Counted from the first letter of the stretch, positions 1-6,724 are shown. The stretch: 8,814 nucleotides of DNA from Nitrososphaerota archaeon (GCA_005877365.1 VBPP01000077.1:1-8814), one strand, 5' to 3'. Made by a program: numbers and translations. Notes: generated from the letters alone by a model not told the origin.

Positions 1-105
1 GACGGAAAAAGGTGCACGCAATTTTACCTTCGATCAGCGACGGCAGAACTTGTACGTTTCGCCACCAAGACCGACCGGATTTCAGTCTGTCACGAAGTGT
101 AGAGC
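1..105. other. Non-coding left edge upstream of the LLM oxidoreductase
   Basis: No gene that resembles a known protein is visible here. An in-frame TAG at 100-102 lies just before the ATG at 106, so the next gene cannot extend into this stretch. A weak AT-rich patch (GGATTTCA, about 78-85) sits 21-28 nt before that ATG, about where the better TATA boxes of this window lie, but it is a poor match and I do not call it a promoter. Confidence 0.4.
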
Positions 106-1116
106 ATGAACCTCGCCCTGACCTTCTACAGCGTCCTCAGAATGCCAATTCGAGATATTATCGCTTGTTCGATAGCAGCGGAGAAAGCAGGATTCGGATA
201 CATTTCGGTCGCGGAATCGTTCTACAGAGATGGTTTCGCCCTCGCGTCAGCCATCGCCACCCACACGAAGAAGGTCAAGTTCGGAACTAGCGTGATGCCG
301 ATCTATACACGAACTCCCTTCCAAATCGCGATGGGCGCGGCAACTTTGTACGAGATTTCCGGCGGTAGAGTGGCTTTTCTGGGCTTGGGTGTCGGGTACA
401 GGGGCAGGACAGAACAGTACTTCGGAATAAGGCAAACTCGCCATCTTGAACGAATGACGGAATACATCAGAATCATCAGGCACCTTCTATCCGGAGAAGA
501 TACCACCTACCGCGGAAAATTCTTCCATCTGGAGAAGTTCCCGAAGTTATCGAGCGAATTCATCAATCTCCCAATTTACGTTGGATCCTCGGGTTCAAGA
601 ATGCTTCAATTGGCAGGCCGGCTGGCTGACGGAGTGATTCTCAATTCCATCAGCACCCCAGAGTACGTTTCTTTCGCAAAGAAGAAGATAACCGAAGGCG
701 CGAAGTTAGCGGGAAGAGATCCATCCAAGATGAAGGTTGGTCACAGTGTGATTTTTGCAGCGGCAGAAGACGTCCAGGAAGCGATTGATGCCGCCAAGGA
801 GGACATACTCTTCTACATTTCCTACCCAGAGCTGGACCCGGTTATCGAAAGATCTACATTCACAACTGAAGTGAAGATGATGAGAGAACTTCTCATCAAA
901 GGAGAGAAGAAGCAGGCTCTTTCCCTCATCGATGAAGAGATGCTGGATGCATTCGCTGTTTACGGTACCCCCAAAGATTGTCGAGCGAGGCTGAGACAGT
1001 TCTTGAGTCGGGGAATAAGTCTTCCGATCATAAGAGTCTCCGTCTCTCCTTACAAGGAAAGCGAAAGAAGGGACGTCCTGATGACAGCGATCGAGAGCTT
1101 GAAGAATTGGCGGTGA
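106..1116 (+). CDS. LLM-class flavin/F420-dependent oxidoreductase
   Basis: This 336-residue protein belongs to the bacterial luciferase-like monooxygenase superfamily, which in archaea includes F420-dependent enzymes such as methylenetetrahydromethanopterin reductase. It should be a soluble TIM-barrel enzyme moving hydride between a deazaflavin or flavin and an unknown substrate. Visible family features are the early 'A..AEKAGFGYISVAES' strand-helix unit (about 24-38), 'KVKFGTSVMPIYTRTPFQIAM' (56-76), the glycine-rich 'FLGLGVGYRG' (91-100), 'R..EYIRIIRHLLSGED' (116-132), and the phosphate-side 'LPIYVGSSGSRMLQLAGRLADGVILN' (155-180). Near the end, 'VYGTPKDCRARLRQFLSRGI' (285-304) is the usual C-terminal segment. 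The length is normal for the family and the gene looks intact. ATG 106 is the first possible start because TAG lies two codons upstream. F420 use is inferred from family and lineage; the sequence cannot exclude FMN, and the substrate is unknown. Confidence 0.85.
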   Translation: MNLALTFYSVLRMPIRDIIACSIAAEKAGFGYISVAESFYRDGFALASAIATHTKKVKFGTSVMPIYTRTPFQIAMGAATLYEISGGRVAFLGLGVGYRGRTEQYFGIRQTRHLERMTEYIRIIRHLLSGEDTTYRGKFFHLEKFPKLSSEFINLPIYVGSSGSRMLQLAGRLADGVILNSISTPEYVSFAKKKITEGAKLAGRDPSKMKVGHSVIFAAAEDVQEAIDAAKEDILFYISYPELDPVIERSTFTTEVKMMRELLIKGEKKQALSLIDEEMLDAFAVYGTPKDCRARLRQFLSRGISLPIIRVSVSPYKESERRDVLMTAIESLKNWR

Positions 1117-1232
1117 TTTCGCGTATCGGATAAGTCTGACCAATCATTGGCTTTCTGTCCCTGGTCAAGCAACACTTGTGATTTACCGACAGTCATCTCG
1201 CCTCCCACTATCGGCAGATCGATTTGCGGTCG
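1117..1232. other. Intergenic region between oxidoreductase and MFS gene
   Basis: This 116-nt gap has no gene-like content. The AT-rich GTGATTTACC (about 1178-1187) is about 45 nt before the MFS start, too far for the leaderless spacing seen elsewhere in the window. CACTATC (about 1206-1212) has better spacing but is weak. I cannot place a promoter or terminator with confidence. Confidence 0.35.
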
Positions 1233-2420
1233 ATGAGCGTGAAGGACCTAACCTATGTTTTCATCGGCAAGGCTGCCAGAGTTTTCGTCTTCGGGCTCGT
1301 CAGCGTGATGACCCCGTTTTACGTTGCCACCCTGGGATACTCCGCCTTCTACGTCGGTCTGGTGTCGGCCGCGATTGTAGCGGGCAACGTCTTTTCGAAC
1401 CTCCTTCTTACCTGGTATGAGAGCTATCTGGGGCGGAGGAGATTTCTTCTGCTCTTCAGCGCTCTCATGCTTCTCTCGGGCGTCTTGCTCTACGCCACGA
1501 GCCTTTTTCCCGTCATGCTCATCGCCTGCTTCTTGGGGAACATCAGCACCACGGGGACCGAGGCTGGACCCTTCCAGTCGATCGAGACTGGAATGCTGCC
1601 AAGTCTAGTGTCTGAGGAGAAGAAGAACAGGGCGTTCGGAATCTACAACCTCATTGGGTACGGAGCATCTTCGCTCGGCGCCTTCGCAGCCTCCACACCC
1701 TCGTACTTTCAGAATGACCTTCTAGTCTTTCGCTTGTTATTCTTGGGTTACGGCCTGGTCGGGATGCTTCTTTTCCTGCTCTACCTGCGGCTGAGGACCG
1801 CGGAGCCTCGTTCAGAAGAAAGAAGAAGTAGAAGGCCCGGCCTCTCCGGTGTTTCACTCGAAGCCAGACGGGACATCACAAGACTCTCGATTCTCTATTC
1901 GATTGATGCCTTCGGTGGCGGGTTCGTATCTCAGTTCCTTCTCTCTTACTGGTTTCTCTTCGTCTACCACGCATCTCTCGAGACTCTGGGCCTCCTTTTT
2001 CTGGTGGTAAACATCGTCACCGCTGTCTCTACCCTCGCTGCGTCGTTCTTGGCAGACAGGATCGGGAACCTTAGGACGATGGTCACCACGCACCTCGTCT
2101 CTAATGTCTTTCTTTTTCTAATCCCATTCGCCGGCTCGTTTCCGGGTTCGGTGGCATTGCTCCTTCTCAGGCAGAGCGTCTCTCAGATGGATGTCCCTAC
2201 GAGACAGGCTTTCATGAGCGAGGTCTTCGGCGACCGAGACAGGGTCTCGGCAAATGCCATTACCAATACCTTCAGAAGCGTTGGGAGTCTTCCGGGAGCA
2301 CCCCTGAATGGAATCTTATTGTCAATTCCTCTCGTCTCGGCACCACTTCTAATCGCCGGCTCCGTGAAGATCGTCTACGATTTCTTGATCTACTCAGGAT
2401 ACAGCAAACGGGCAACCTGA
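1233..2420 (+). CDS. Major facilitator superfamily (MFS) transporter
   Basis: This integral membrane protein of about 395 residues has the hydrophobic pattern of a 12-helix MFS carrier. Helices lie roughly at 9-30, 39-60, 71-90, 92-107, 136-152 and 163-187 in the N-half, and about 227-246, 251-273, 283-301, 304-315, 341-365 and 367-388 in the C-half. A charged cytoplasmic loop (188-215, rich in R and E) separates the halves. The motif A loop after helix 2 is present as 'ESYLGRRR' (63-70), with Glu in place of the usual Asp, and its pseudo-repeat 'ADRIGNLR' lies at 274-281. 'GTEAGPFQSIETGMLP' (108-123) and 'RQSVSQMDVPTRQAF' (313-327) resemble conserved stretches of uncharacterised archaeal MFS proteins. 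ATG 1233 is preferred over an in-frame TTG at 1224. It is followed by no same-strand gene and converges on sucD. Substrate and direction of transport cannot be told; a sugar, drug or metabolite exporter is equally possible. Confidence 0.85.
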   Translation: MSVKDLTYVFIGKAARVFVFGLVSVMTPFYVATLGYSAFYVGLVSAAIVAGNVFSNLLLTWYESYLGRRRFLLLFSALMLLSGVLLYATSLFPVMLIACFLGNISTTGTEAGPFQSIETGMLPSLVSEEKKNRAFGIYNLIGYGASSLGAFAASTPSYFQNDLLVFRLLFLGYGLVGMLLFLLYLRLRTAEPRSEERRSRRPGLSGVSLEARRDITRLSILYSIDAFGGGFVSQFLLSYWFLFVYHASLETLGLLFLVVNIVTAVSTLAASFLADRIGNLRTMVTTHLVSNVFLFLIPFAGSFPGSVALLLLRQSVSQMDVPTRQAFMSEVFGDRDRVSANAITNTFRSVGSLPGAPLNGILLSIPLVSAPLLIAGSVKIVYDFLIYSGYSKRAT

Positions 2421-2456
2421 ACTTGGTAAACCTCTCGCCGAGTACGAACTCCTCCT

Positions 2457-3344
2457 TCAAGTCCGTTCTTGACGGTAACTCCTCCTCATCAGAAGGCGTG
2501 GTATCTCCATCGGCGTCATCGCGACTTCCGCTCCCGCGTCCTTCAGCGCCTTAATCTTCGACTCCGCCGTCCCGTAATCCCCGTAGATTATCGCCCCCGC
2601 GTGCCCCATCCTCTTCTCCCTCGGCGCATGCCTCCCCGCGATGTACCCCACGACCCTCTTCGAGAAGCCGTTGTCAAGGATGTGCCTCGCGAGCCTCTCT
2701 TCCGCGTCCCCTCCTATCTCGCCGACGATGACAACCTCTTTGGTTTCCTGCAGCCCCTGTGCGAGGTCGACGCATTGGTTGAGTGTGGTGCAGTTGATCG
2801 GGTCTCCCCCCACCCCCAGGGCGAGAGACTGCCCGAACCCGTTCCTGCTCAGCTCGTTCGCGACTTCATACATCAGCGTGCCACTCCGCGAAAAGAGGGC
2901 GACTCGACCGGGCTTGAAGGACGTCGCGGGCATTATCCCCAACTTCACTCCCTGCGAAGGGATGATGACGCCCGGGGTGTTGGGCCCTATTATCGTCGCC
3001 GATCGCTTCTTCGCCAGGTCGAGCATCTTCAGCGTGTCCCTGATTGGGATGTGCTCGGTAATCGCGACGAGCAGCTTGACACCCGCAACGATGGCCTCCT
3101 CGGCCGCATCGTAGAAGAACTGGGCAGGAACGAAGAGGACTGATGACTTTGCGTGCGACATCGAGATAGCCTCCTTCACTGTATTGAAGACCGGAACTCC
3201 TTCGACAGACTCACCCCCTTTCCCGGGGGTTACGCCAGCCGCGATCTTCGTCCCGTACTGGAGCATCAGCTTCGTGTGAAGGCTGCCGTAGCGCCCAGTA
3301 ATACCCTGGACGATGACCGGCTCACCCCGCCTCGGCAGAATCAC
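2457..3344 (-). CDS. sucD: Succinyl-CoA synthetase alpha subunit (ADP/GDP-forming)
   Basis: SucD pairs with SucC to interconvert succinyl-CoA + NDP + phosphate and succinate + CoA + NTP in the citric acid cycle. The 295-residue product is full length. It shows the CoA-binding Rossmann part with 'QGITGRYGSLHT' (13-24) and 'GTKIAAGVTPGKGG' (31-44), then 'PVFNTVKEAI' (51-60), 'IGPNTPGVI' (119-127), 'LFSRSGTLMYE' (150-160), 'GVGGDPI' (177-183), 'VGEIGG' (207-212) and 'KRMGHAGAII' (244-253). His248 is the expected phosphohistidine, and Glu209 matches the glutamate that contacts it. The start is GTG at 3344, overlapping the sucC stop by 4 nt (GTGA), so translation is probably coupled. No damage is seen here, although the upstream sucC is broken, so the alpha subunit may lack a working partner from this locus. 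A related acyl-CoA synthetase specificity is a minor alternative. Confidence 0.95.
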   Translation of the reverse strand: MILPRRGEPVIVQGITGRYGSLHTKLMLQYGTKIAAGVTPGKGGESVEGVPVFNTVKEAISMSHAKSSVLFVPAQFFYDAAEEAIVAGVKLLVAITEHIPIRDTLKMLDLAKKRSATIIGPNTPGVIIPSQGVKLGIMPATSFKPGRVALFSRSGTLMYEVANELSRNGFGQSLALGVGGDPINCTTLNQCVDLAQGLQETKEVVIVGEIGGDAEERLARHILDNGFSKRVVGYIAGRHAPREKRMGHAGAIIYGDYGTAESKIKALKDAGAEVAMTPMEIPRLLMRRSYRQERT

Positions 3345-4141
3345 TGTGACCTCACCGCAGCTTCGACAGCCTCGAGGGGTGAAGGATACAGATGCACGGG
3401 CGTCTTCGTGAGAATCTCCCTCGCTTCCCTCTCCTCCGCGCCGCTGATTCTTGCGTAGATGGGCTTCATCCCACCCTGCTCAATCACTGACTTGATCCCC
3501 TCCGCGACGTCGGTCGTCCTCGTGATCCCGCCAAAGATATTCACAAGAATCCTATCCGCGTTCGGTTGCTTGTTGACAAGGTTGACCGCGGCCTCGACCC
3601 TCTCCCTCTGAGCGCCGCCTCCCAGGTCCAGGAAACATGCGGGGTTTCCTCCCGCGTCTGCTACAAGGTCGAGAGTCGAGAGGACAAGACCCGCACCATT
3701 CCCAACCACCGCGATATTCCCTTCGAGTCTTACGAAAGCGAAGCCCTGCCTTGAGGCCTCTCCCTCGAATTCATCCTCAGGATGGAGCTTGGAGAACTCT
3801 GGGTGTCGGAAGAGGGCATTATCGTCCAGAATCACTTTCGCGTCAAGCGCCTTCAGCCCTCCGCTCTTCGTGACGGCGAGCGGGTTGATCTCGGCGAGCT
3901 CGCACTCCTTCTCTCTTGAGAGACGCTCGAGATTCGCGAGAATTCTCAGGAATCGCCCCCTCTTCTCTCCCGAGAGGTGGAGCTTCTTCGCAACAGATCG
4001 CGCCTCAGCCTTCGTAATGCCCCTGTTCGAGATCTTCCGGACGACCCTCCCCTTGAGAGACTCGACCTCGACCCCGCCCGCCTTCGAGGATATTACGACA
4101 AAGGCTCTCGCCCCTCTGTCCAGCGTTATCGAGAGGTACAT
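3341..4141 (-). CDS. sucC: Succinyl-CoA synthetase beta subunit, C-terminal part of a disrupted gene
   Basis: This open stretch holds the last part of the ATP-grasp domain and the whole C-terminal domain of SucC. Recognisable blocks from the ATG at 4141 are 'MYLSITLDRGARAFVVISS' (1-19), 'KECELAEINPLAVTKSGGL' (about 77-95, the Mg/nucleotide-site strand), 'ALDAKVILDDNALFRHPE', 'GNIAVVGNGAGLVLSTLDLV', 'FLDLGGGAQRERVEAA' and 'RILVNIFGGITRTTDVAEGI'. The last three are signatures of the CoA-ligase domain. The ATG at 4141 is not a natural start. The same frame is open further upstream and encodes 'SSVLVEASVPHEAE' directly before it (from about 4183), the normal interior of SucC. The N-terminal part is in another frame (4126-4338). 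An isolated 266-residue product would lack the first half of the ATP-grasp fold and is unlikely to be active. The gene overlaps sucD by 4 nt. Confidence 0.9.
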   Translation of the reverse strand: MYLSITLDRGARAFVVISSKAGGVEVESLKGRVVRKISNRGITKAEARSVAKKLHLSGEKRGRFLRILANLERLSREKECELAEINPLAVTKSGGLKALDAKVILDDNALFRHPEFSKLHPEDEFEGEASRQGFAFVRLEGNIAVVGNGAGLVLSTLDLVADAGGNPACFLDLGGGAQRERVEAAVNLVNKQPNADRILVNIFGGITRTTDVAEGIKSVIEQGGMKPIYARISGAEEREAREILTKTPVHLYPSPLEAVEAAVRSQ

Positions 4142-4338
4142 CTCTGCCTCATGCGGGACAGAAGCCTCAACCAGGACGGAGGAAGGTCTGCGAGGACTTG
4201 AGACTTCAGCACAACTGGATGGGGCAGTCTGCGAAAGGCGGCGATCGCTTCCGTTAGATTACGCGCGAGTTCGGACCTAGGGATTGGGATACCGTACTCC
4301 TTGAGGAGTTCCTTTGCTTGGTACTCGAAGAGCTTCAC
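4126..4338 (-). pseudogene. sucC: SucC N-terminal fragment, out of frame with the rest
   Basis: Starting from GTG 4338, the first 51 residues are a normal SucC N-terminus: 'KLFEYQAKELLKEYGIPIP' (2-20), then a helix, then 'PHPVVLKSQVLA' (40-51), whose Lys-Ser-Gln strand precedes the glycine-rich ATP-binding loop. After 'VLA' (codon at 4191-4189) the expected 'GGRGKAGG' loop and the following helix are absent. The frame continues as unrelated sequence to a TAA at 4126, while true SucC sequence resumes at about 4183 in another frame. Compared with E. coli and archaeal SucC from memory, roughly 35-40 codons are missing, and the loss is not a multiple of three. The intact promoter, start and downstream sequence suggest either a recent deletion or an assembly error rather than an old pseudogene. 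Confidence 0.85.
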
Positions 4339-4361
4339 GGCCTAATTGGTCTATTGAGAGG

Positions 4362-4369
4362 CGATAAAG
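4362..4369 (-). promoter_or_regulatory. TATA-like box of sucCD
   Basis: On the minus strand CTTTATCG, within ATCTTTATCG, lies about 24-31 nt before the GTG start of sucC. This is the spacing expected when transcription begins at or next to the start codon (leaderless mRNA, common in archaea). No Shine-Dalgarno sequence precedes the start. Confidence 0.55.
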
Positions 4370-4437
4370 ATAGCGAGAAGTGAAACCGTAGTCCACTAGG
4401 CACAAGCGATTTGCGTCACTTTGGTGAGTAAGAAGCG

Positions 4438-4456
4438 TGGAGCAGTGTCAGCTCCA
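4438..4456. other. Perfect 6-bp hairpin, possible terminator or RNA structure
   Basis: TGGAGC (4438-4443) and GCTCCA (4451-4456) are exact inverted complements around a 7-nt loop, AGTGTCA. It lies about 100 nt past the aspS stop on the minus strand and has no strong U-run after it on either strand, so an intrinsic terminator is uncertain. Confidence 0.35.
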
Positions 4457-4470
4457 TCTTAATCAGTCTC

Positions 4471-4530
4471 GAGGTGTAGGTGTGGCTAGCGGAGTTTCGA
4501 AAGCCAACAATGAACGAAAGTCCCCCCTAC
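4471..4530. repeat. Bulged inverted repeat downstream of aspS
   Basis: GAGG and TAGG (4471-4480, separated by TG) can pair with CCTA and CCTC near 4522-4530, giving an 8-bp stem with a 2-nt bulge. The roughly 40-nt interior includes GGCT/AGCC able to form an inner stem. It could fold in either strand's RNA. The pairing may be chance; I give it as a candidate structure only. Confidence 0.25.
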
Positions 4531-4553
4531 CTCTGGTATCTAGGAAACCGAGC

Positions 4554-5867
4554 CTACGGCTGTAGTCGTTCCGGGTCTCTCGGAAAGAGGGCGGCTTCCT
4601 TCACGCTGCTGAGGTTCGCGAGACCGGCTGCGAACCGCTCTATCCCGAAAGAGTAGCCGCCATGTGGTGGGACACCGTACCTGAAGGGGTCTGTAAACCA
4701 TTTCAGAGAAGCCTCGTCCATTCCCTTTTCTCTCATCTGCTTCAGAATCCTCTCGTGGCGGTGCTCTCGCTGTCCCCCCGAGGAGAGCTCGACGCCCTTG
4801 TAGACCAGGTCCACAGAGCGGGCCCACTCTGGGTCGTCGTCGACCTTCATCACGTAAAACGGCTTTATCTTGGAGGGGAACCTGTTGAGGAAGAAGAAGT
4901 CGGAGCCGAACTCTTTCTTCGCGTACTCCCCGAGGACCCTCTGGGACTCGGTATCCAGGTCTTCGCCACGCGGGACTCTTCTCCCCTGCCCTTCTAGTAG
5001 CTTGTAGACATCGGGAAACTGAAACACAGGGAATGGTCTGCTCGGCTCGTCCAGCTTCACCCCGAGCGTCCCCAGCTCCTCCACGCACCCCTCGACAATC
5101 GCCCTCATCGAGGCGGCAACCATCCCCTCCTCGATCTTCATCGTATCGCTCTCATCTTCTATGAACGCCATCTCGGGAGCGATAGTTCTGTGTTCACTTA
5201 TGTGCCTAGGGGTGTGGGAGAGCTCCGCCCTCCAGTTCGCCCCCAAATCGTAAACCCTATCGAACCCTCCCGCAATCGTGAGCTGTCTGTGCAGCTGCGG
5301 GTCTTGCCGGAGGAAGGCCGGCCTTCCGTAGTAGTCTATCTTGAAGACTTCTGACCCACCCTCCGATGTTCCGCCGATGATACTGGGTGTAAACACGCGG
5401 ATGAAACCGTTTTCTCGGAGGTAAGCCTCCATCGCCGAGACGAGCGTGTTCTCGATCTTGAAGACGGCCGTTCCCTCCCGCCTTCTCAGGTCGAGAGTTC
5501 GCCACGAGAGTCTGGTATCGAGCGCTGCGGGAGTGACTCCGCGCGGGTCCAGCGGAAGCGGGACCGATGCCCTCGCCACCACGGTGATTTTATCCGGGAG
5601 TATCTCAAAGCCATTCCTCGCCACCTTGCTCTCCTTCACCACACCGGTGCAGGTGATGACGTCTTCCTGATGGAGGTCCGCGACGACCTCCTGAACCTCC
5701 CTCGGGACGGACTTCTTCGGTGCGGCGATCTGGACGATCCCCTTGGAGTTGCGAAGGAGGACAAAACTGATGCCTCCGAGGACCCTGACGTCGTGCACCC
5801 AGCCCGCAAGGTGGACTTCCTTCCCGACCCTGCCTTTCAGCTGGTCAGGCGAAAGGAGCTCGTGCAT
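4554..5867 (-). CDS. aspS: Aspartyl-tRNA synthetase, archaeal type (possibly Asp/Asn non-discriminating)
   Basis: This class IIb synthetase attaches aspartate to tRNA(Asp) in the cytoplasm. At 437 residues it is full length. An OB-fold anticodon-binding domain comes first (about 1-100, with 'HLAGWVHDVRVLGGISFVLL' at 19-38), followed by the hinge 'LPLDPRG..PAALDTRLSWRTLDLRR' (104-129) and the catalytic domain. Class II motif 1 includes 'FIRVFTPSI' (155-163), motif 2 'GANWRAELSHTPRHISEH' (209-226, Arg213), and motif 3 'GGYSFGIERFAAGL' (403-416, Arg411). 'ELSSGGQREHRHERIL' (360-375) is the archaeal/eukaryotic AspRS signature. An upstream in-frame ATG at 5918 exists, but ATG 5867 is better because it aligns with family N-termini and lies about 25 nt after a TATA box. 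His25 matches the residue linked with non-discriminating enzymes (Trp26 in the discriminating Thermococcus kodakarensis enzyme), but no matching proline is found in the second loop (Ala83-Arg84). Confidence 0.95.
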   Translation of the reverse strand: MHELLSPDQLKGRVGKEVHLAGWVHDVRVLGGISFVLLRNSKGIVQIAAPKKSVPREVQEVVADLHQEDVITCTGVVKESKVARNGFEILPDKITVVARASVPLPLDPRGVTPAALDTRLSWRTLDLRRREGTAVFKIENTLVSAMEAYLRENGFIRVFTPSIIGGTSEGGSEVFKIDYYGRPAFLRQDPQLHRQLTIAGGFDRVYDLGANWRAELSHTPRHISEHRTIAPEMAFIEDESDTMKIEEGMVAASMRAIVEGCVEELGTLGVKLDEPSRPFPVFQFPDVYKLLEGQGRRVPRGEDLDTESQRVLGEYAKKEFGSDFFFLNRFPSKIKPFYVMKVDDDPEWARSVDLVYKGVELSSGGQREHRHERILKQMREKGMDEASLKWFTDPFRYGVPPHGGYSFGIERFAAGLANLSSVKEAALFPRDPERLQP

Positions 5868-5891
5868 TGACAAGACACCGCTTGGGCGGGG

Positions 5892-5899
5892 ATTAATAG
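5892..5899 (-). promoter_or_regulatory. TATA box of aspS
   Basis: CTATTAAT on the minus strand ends 24 nt before the ATG at 5867, the spacing for leaderless archaeal transcription. It would fall inside the coding region if the longer reading from 5918 were used, which argues for the shorter protein. It shares TATTAATCC with the promoter of the neighbouring endonuclease gene. Confidence 0.65.
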
Positions 5900-5947
5900 T
5901 TTCGAGCCTAGAAATCATGGGCTTATGATCTCAGTCTTCGTTAGGAG

Positions 5948-6316
5948 CTAGAATAGTCGCTCGCATTTGAGCCTGTGGAACCGTGGTGGAACTTTCTCGT
6001 AGCTACAGGCAACCAAGCCTTCCTTCTCCATCAACCTAGCAAGCCGCTGAGCACGGCCCCTTGATATCCCGAACGTCGTTTCAACATCCTTCACACCGAA
6101 CACCGGTGGCAGACTGGATGCCCTTCTACGCATTCTTGCTGTGTAAATCTCCCTATTGGCCGCTAGCCTTGATTTCTGCGACAATTCGTTTGCTAGTGTA
6201 ACTGCTTCGAGCTTGGTTAGGGGGAACCTGATTCCCAGCCCCTTCAAGGGTGTGGACTTCCTCCTGAGTTTCATATGCTCGTCGTCGAAAACCTTGATCA
6301 AGGTGTTTCCCGACAT
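5948..6316 (-). CDS. Homing endonuclease-like protein, C-terminal half with winged helix
   Basis: This 122-residue frame begins at an ATG at 6316 and overlaps the preceding LAGLIDADG frame by 19 nt. It looks like that protein's natural continuation: a basic segment 'MKLRRKSTPLKGLGIRFPLTKLEAVTLA' (about 16-43), then 'AANREIYTARMRRRASSLPP' and a helix-turn-helix-like part, 'GVKDVETTFGISRGRAQRLARLMEKEGLV' (about 74-102), ending in a short wing. Free-standing archaeal LAGLIDADG proteins often carry such a C-terminal DNA-binding part. Reading 'YLRG' from the first frame into 'EMSGNTLIKVFDDE' here gives a smooth joined protein of about 240 residues. It could instead be a separate small DNA-binding protein coupled to the first gene, since GAGGGGG just before the ATG could act as a ribosome site. 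Its base composition looks less GC-rich than that of sucCD or cdvB. Confidence 0.65.
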   Translation of the reverse strand: MSGNTLIKVFDDEHMKLRRKSTPLKGLGIRFPLTKLEAVTLANELSQKSRLAANREIYTARMRRRASSLPPVFGVKDVETTFGISRGRAQRLARLMEKEGLVACSYEKVPPRFHRLKCERLF

Positions 6317-6669
6317 CTCCCCCTCAAGTACTGCAGAGCACAGTCTACCTGTTTCCGTTTGATTATTGATGGGACCGAGCTCAGATACCTCGTCAAATCA
6401 TCCACTCTTCCGATTTCCAAAGTACTAATTCCCATTTTCGGTCGGTAGATAACCGAATGAATCCCTTGGGTAAGAAGAAATGCATGAATTTTCTTAAGAA
6501 TTCCTTGCGACTTTTGCCCCATGGTTACTTTGAGCGCCAGTGTGTTCGACCATGCTCTGGCTGCAACAGAGACCCCACCCTCTCCATCGAAGAAACCACC
6601 AACATACATCCAATCAACCCTAACCTGCCCTGAGCCATCTCTCGCCTTTTTTCCGGCGTCGCGTTCCAC
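6298..6669 (-). CDS. LAGLIDADG homing endonuclease-like protein, N-terminal half
   Basis: The 123-residue frame from GTG 6669 carries one LAGLIDADG motif in the form 'YVGGFFDGEG' (22-31). Glu30 sits where the metal-binding acidic residue is expected, followed by 'GVSVAARAWSNTLALKVTMGQKS' (32-54), the beta strands that contact DNA. A helix, 'ILKKIHAFLLTQGI' (57-70), and 'LEIGRVDDLTRYLSSVPSIIKRKQVDCALQYLRG' (84-117) complete the single-motif fold. Enzymes with one motif work as homodimers that cut long DNA sites. The frame ends at a TGA six codons after 'YLRG', while homology appears to continue in the -1 frame. The gene is not inside an intron or intein of a recognisable host; it stands alone between cdvC and aspS with its own TATA box. 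It may be an active mobile element, a remnant, or a domesticated regulator. Confidence 0.75.
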   Translation of the reverse strand: MERDAGKKARDGSGQVRVDWMYVGGFFDGEGGVSVAARAWSNTLALKVTMGQKSQGILKKIHAFLLTQGIHSVIYRPKMGISTLEIGRVDDLTRYLSSVPSIIKRKQVDCALQYLRGRCRETP

Positions 6670-6691
6670 GATTTGGGAGCGAGGTAACCGG

Positions 6692-6699
6692 ATTAATAA
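6692..6699 (-). promoter_or_regulatory. TATA box of the LAGLIDADG gene
   Basis: TTATTAAT on the minus strand ends 22 nt before the GTG at 6669 and is the closest match in the window to an archaeal TATA box. It shows that the endonuclease gene can be transcribed independently of cdvBC. Confidence 0.65.
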
Positions 6700-6719
6700 C
6701 AGAGTCCTTTTTTCGCAGG

Positions 6720-6724
6720 AAAAA
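6720..6724 (-). terminator. Possible poly-U terminator after cdvC
   Basis: Directly after the cdvC stop (TGA at 6730-6728) the minus strand reads CCATTTTTCC. Archaeal RNA polymerase often terminates at short U-runs without a hairpin. The position is right for ending the cdvBC message just before the next promoter, but five U's is a weak signal. Confidence 0.4.

Larger units (their letters stand above)
4339..4553. other. 215-nt intergenic gap between aspS and sucC
   Basis: The largest non-coding stretch of the window. Its left end carries the sucC promoter. It also holds a clear small hairpin (4438-4456) and a looser inverted repeat (4471-4530). I find no tRNA (no T-arm consensus), no clear C/D-box snoRNA motifs and no convincing short protein. 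It could hold the 3' end of the aspS message or a small RNA. Confidence 0.4.

Noticed and set aside
2421..2456. Bidirectional terminator between the convergent MFS and sucD genes
   Set aside because: The 36-nt gap has neither a stem-loop nor a T-run on either strand.
2469..3143. Long rightward open frame opposite sucD
   Set aside because: It is antisense to a clearly real gene, its translation is arginine- and proline-rich without any recognisable domain, and it follows from the GC-rich codon pattern of sucD.
4540..5088. 182-codon leftward frame overlapping the aspS 3' half
   Set aside because: It lies on the same strand as aspS in another frame, has low-complexity R/G/E-rich translation, and sits inside an intact AspRS catalytic domain.
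5868..5918. N-terminal extension of aspS from an ATG at 5918
   Set aside because: It would place the TATA box within the coding sequence and add 17 residues not seen in the family; the ATG at 5867 aligns with normal N-termini.
6298..6669. Intein or intron interpretation for the LAGLIDADG frame
   Set aside because: Both flanking genes, cdvC and aspS, end and begin normally beside it, and no host exons or splice-junction residues are visible.
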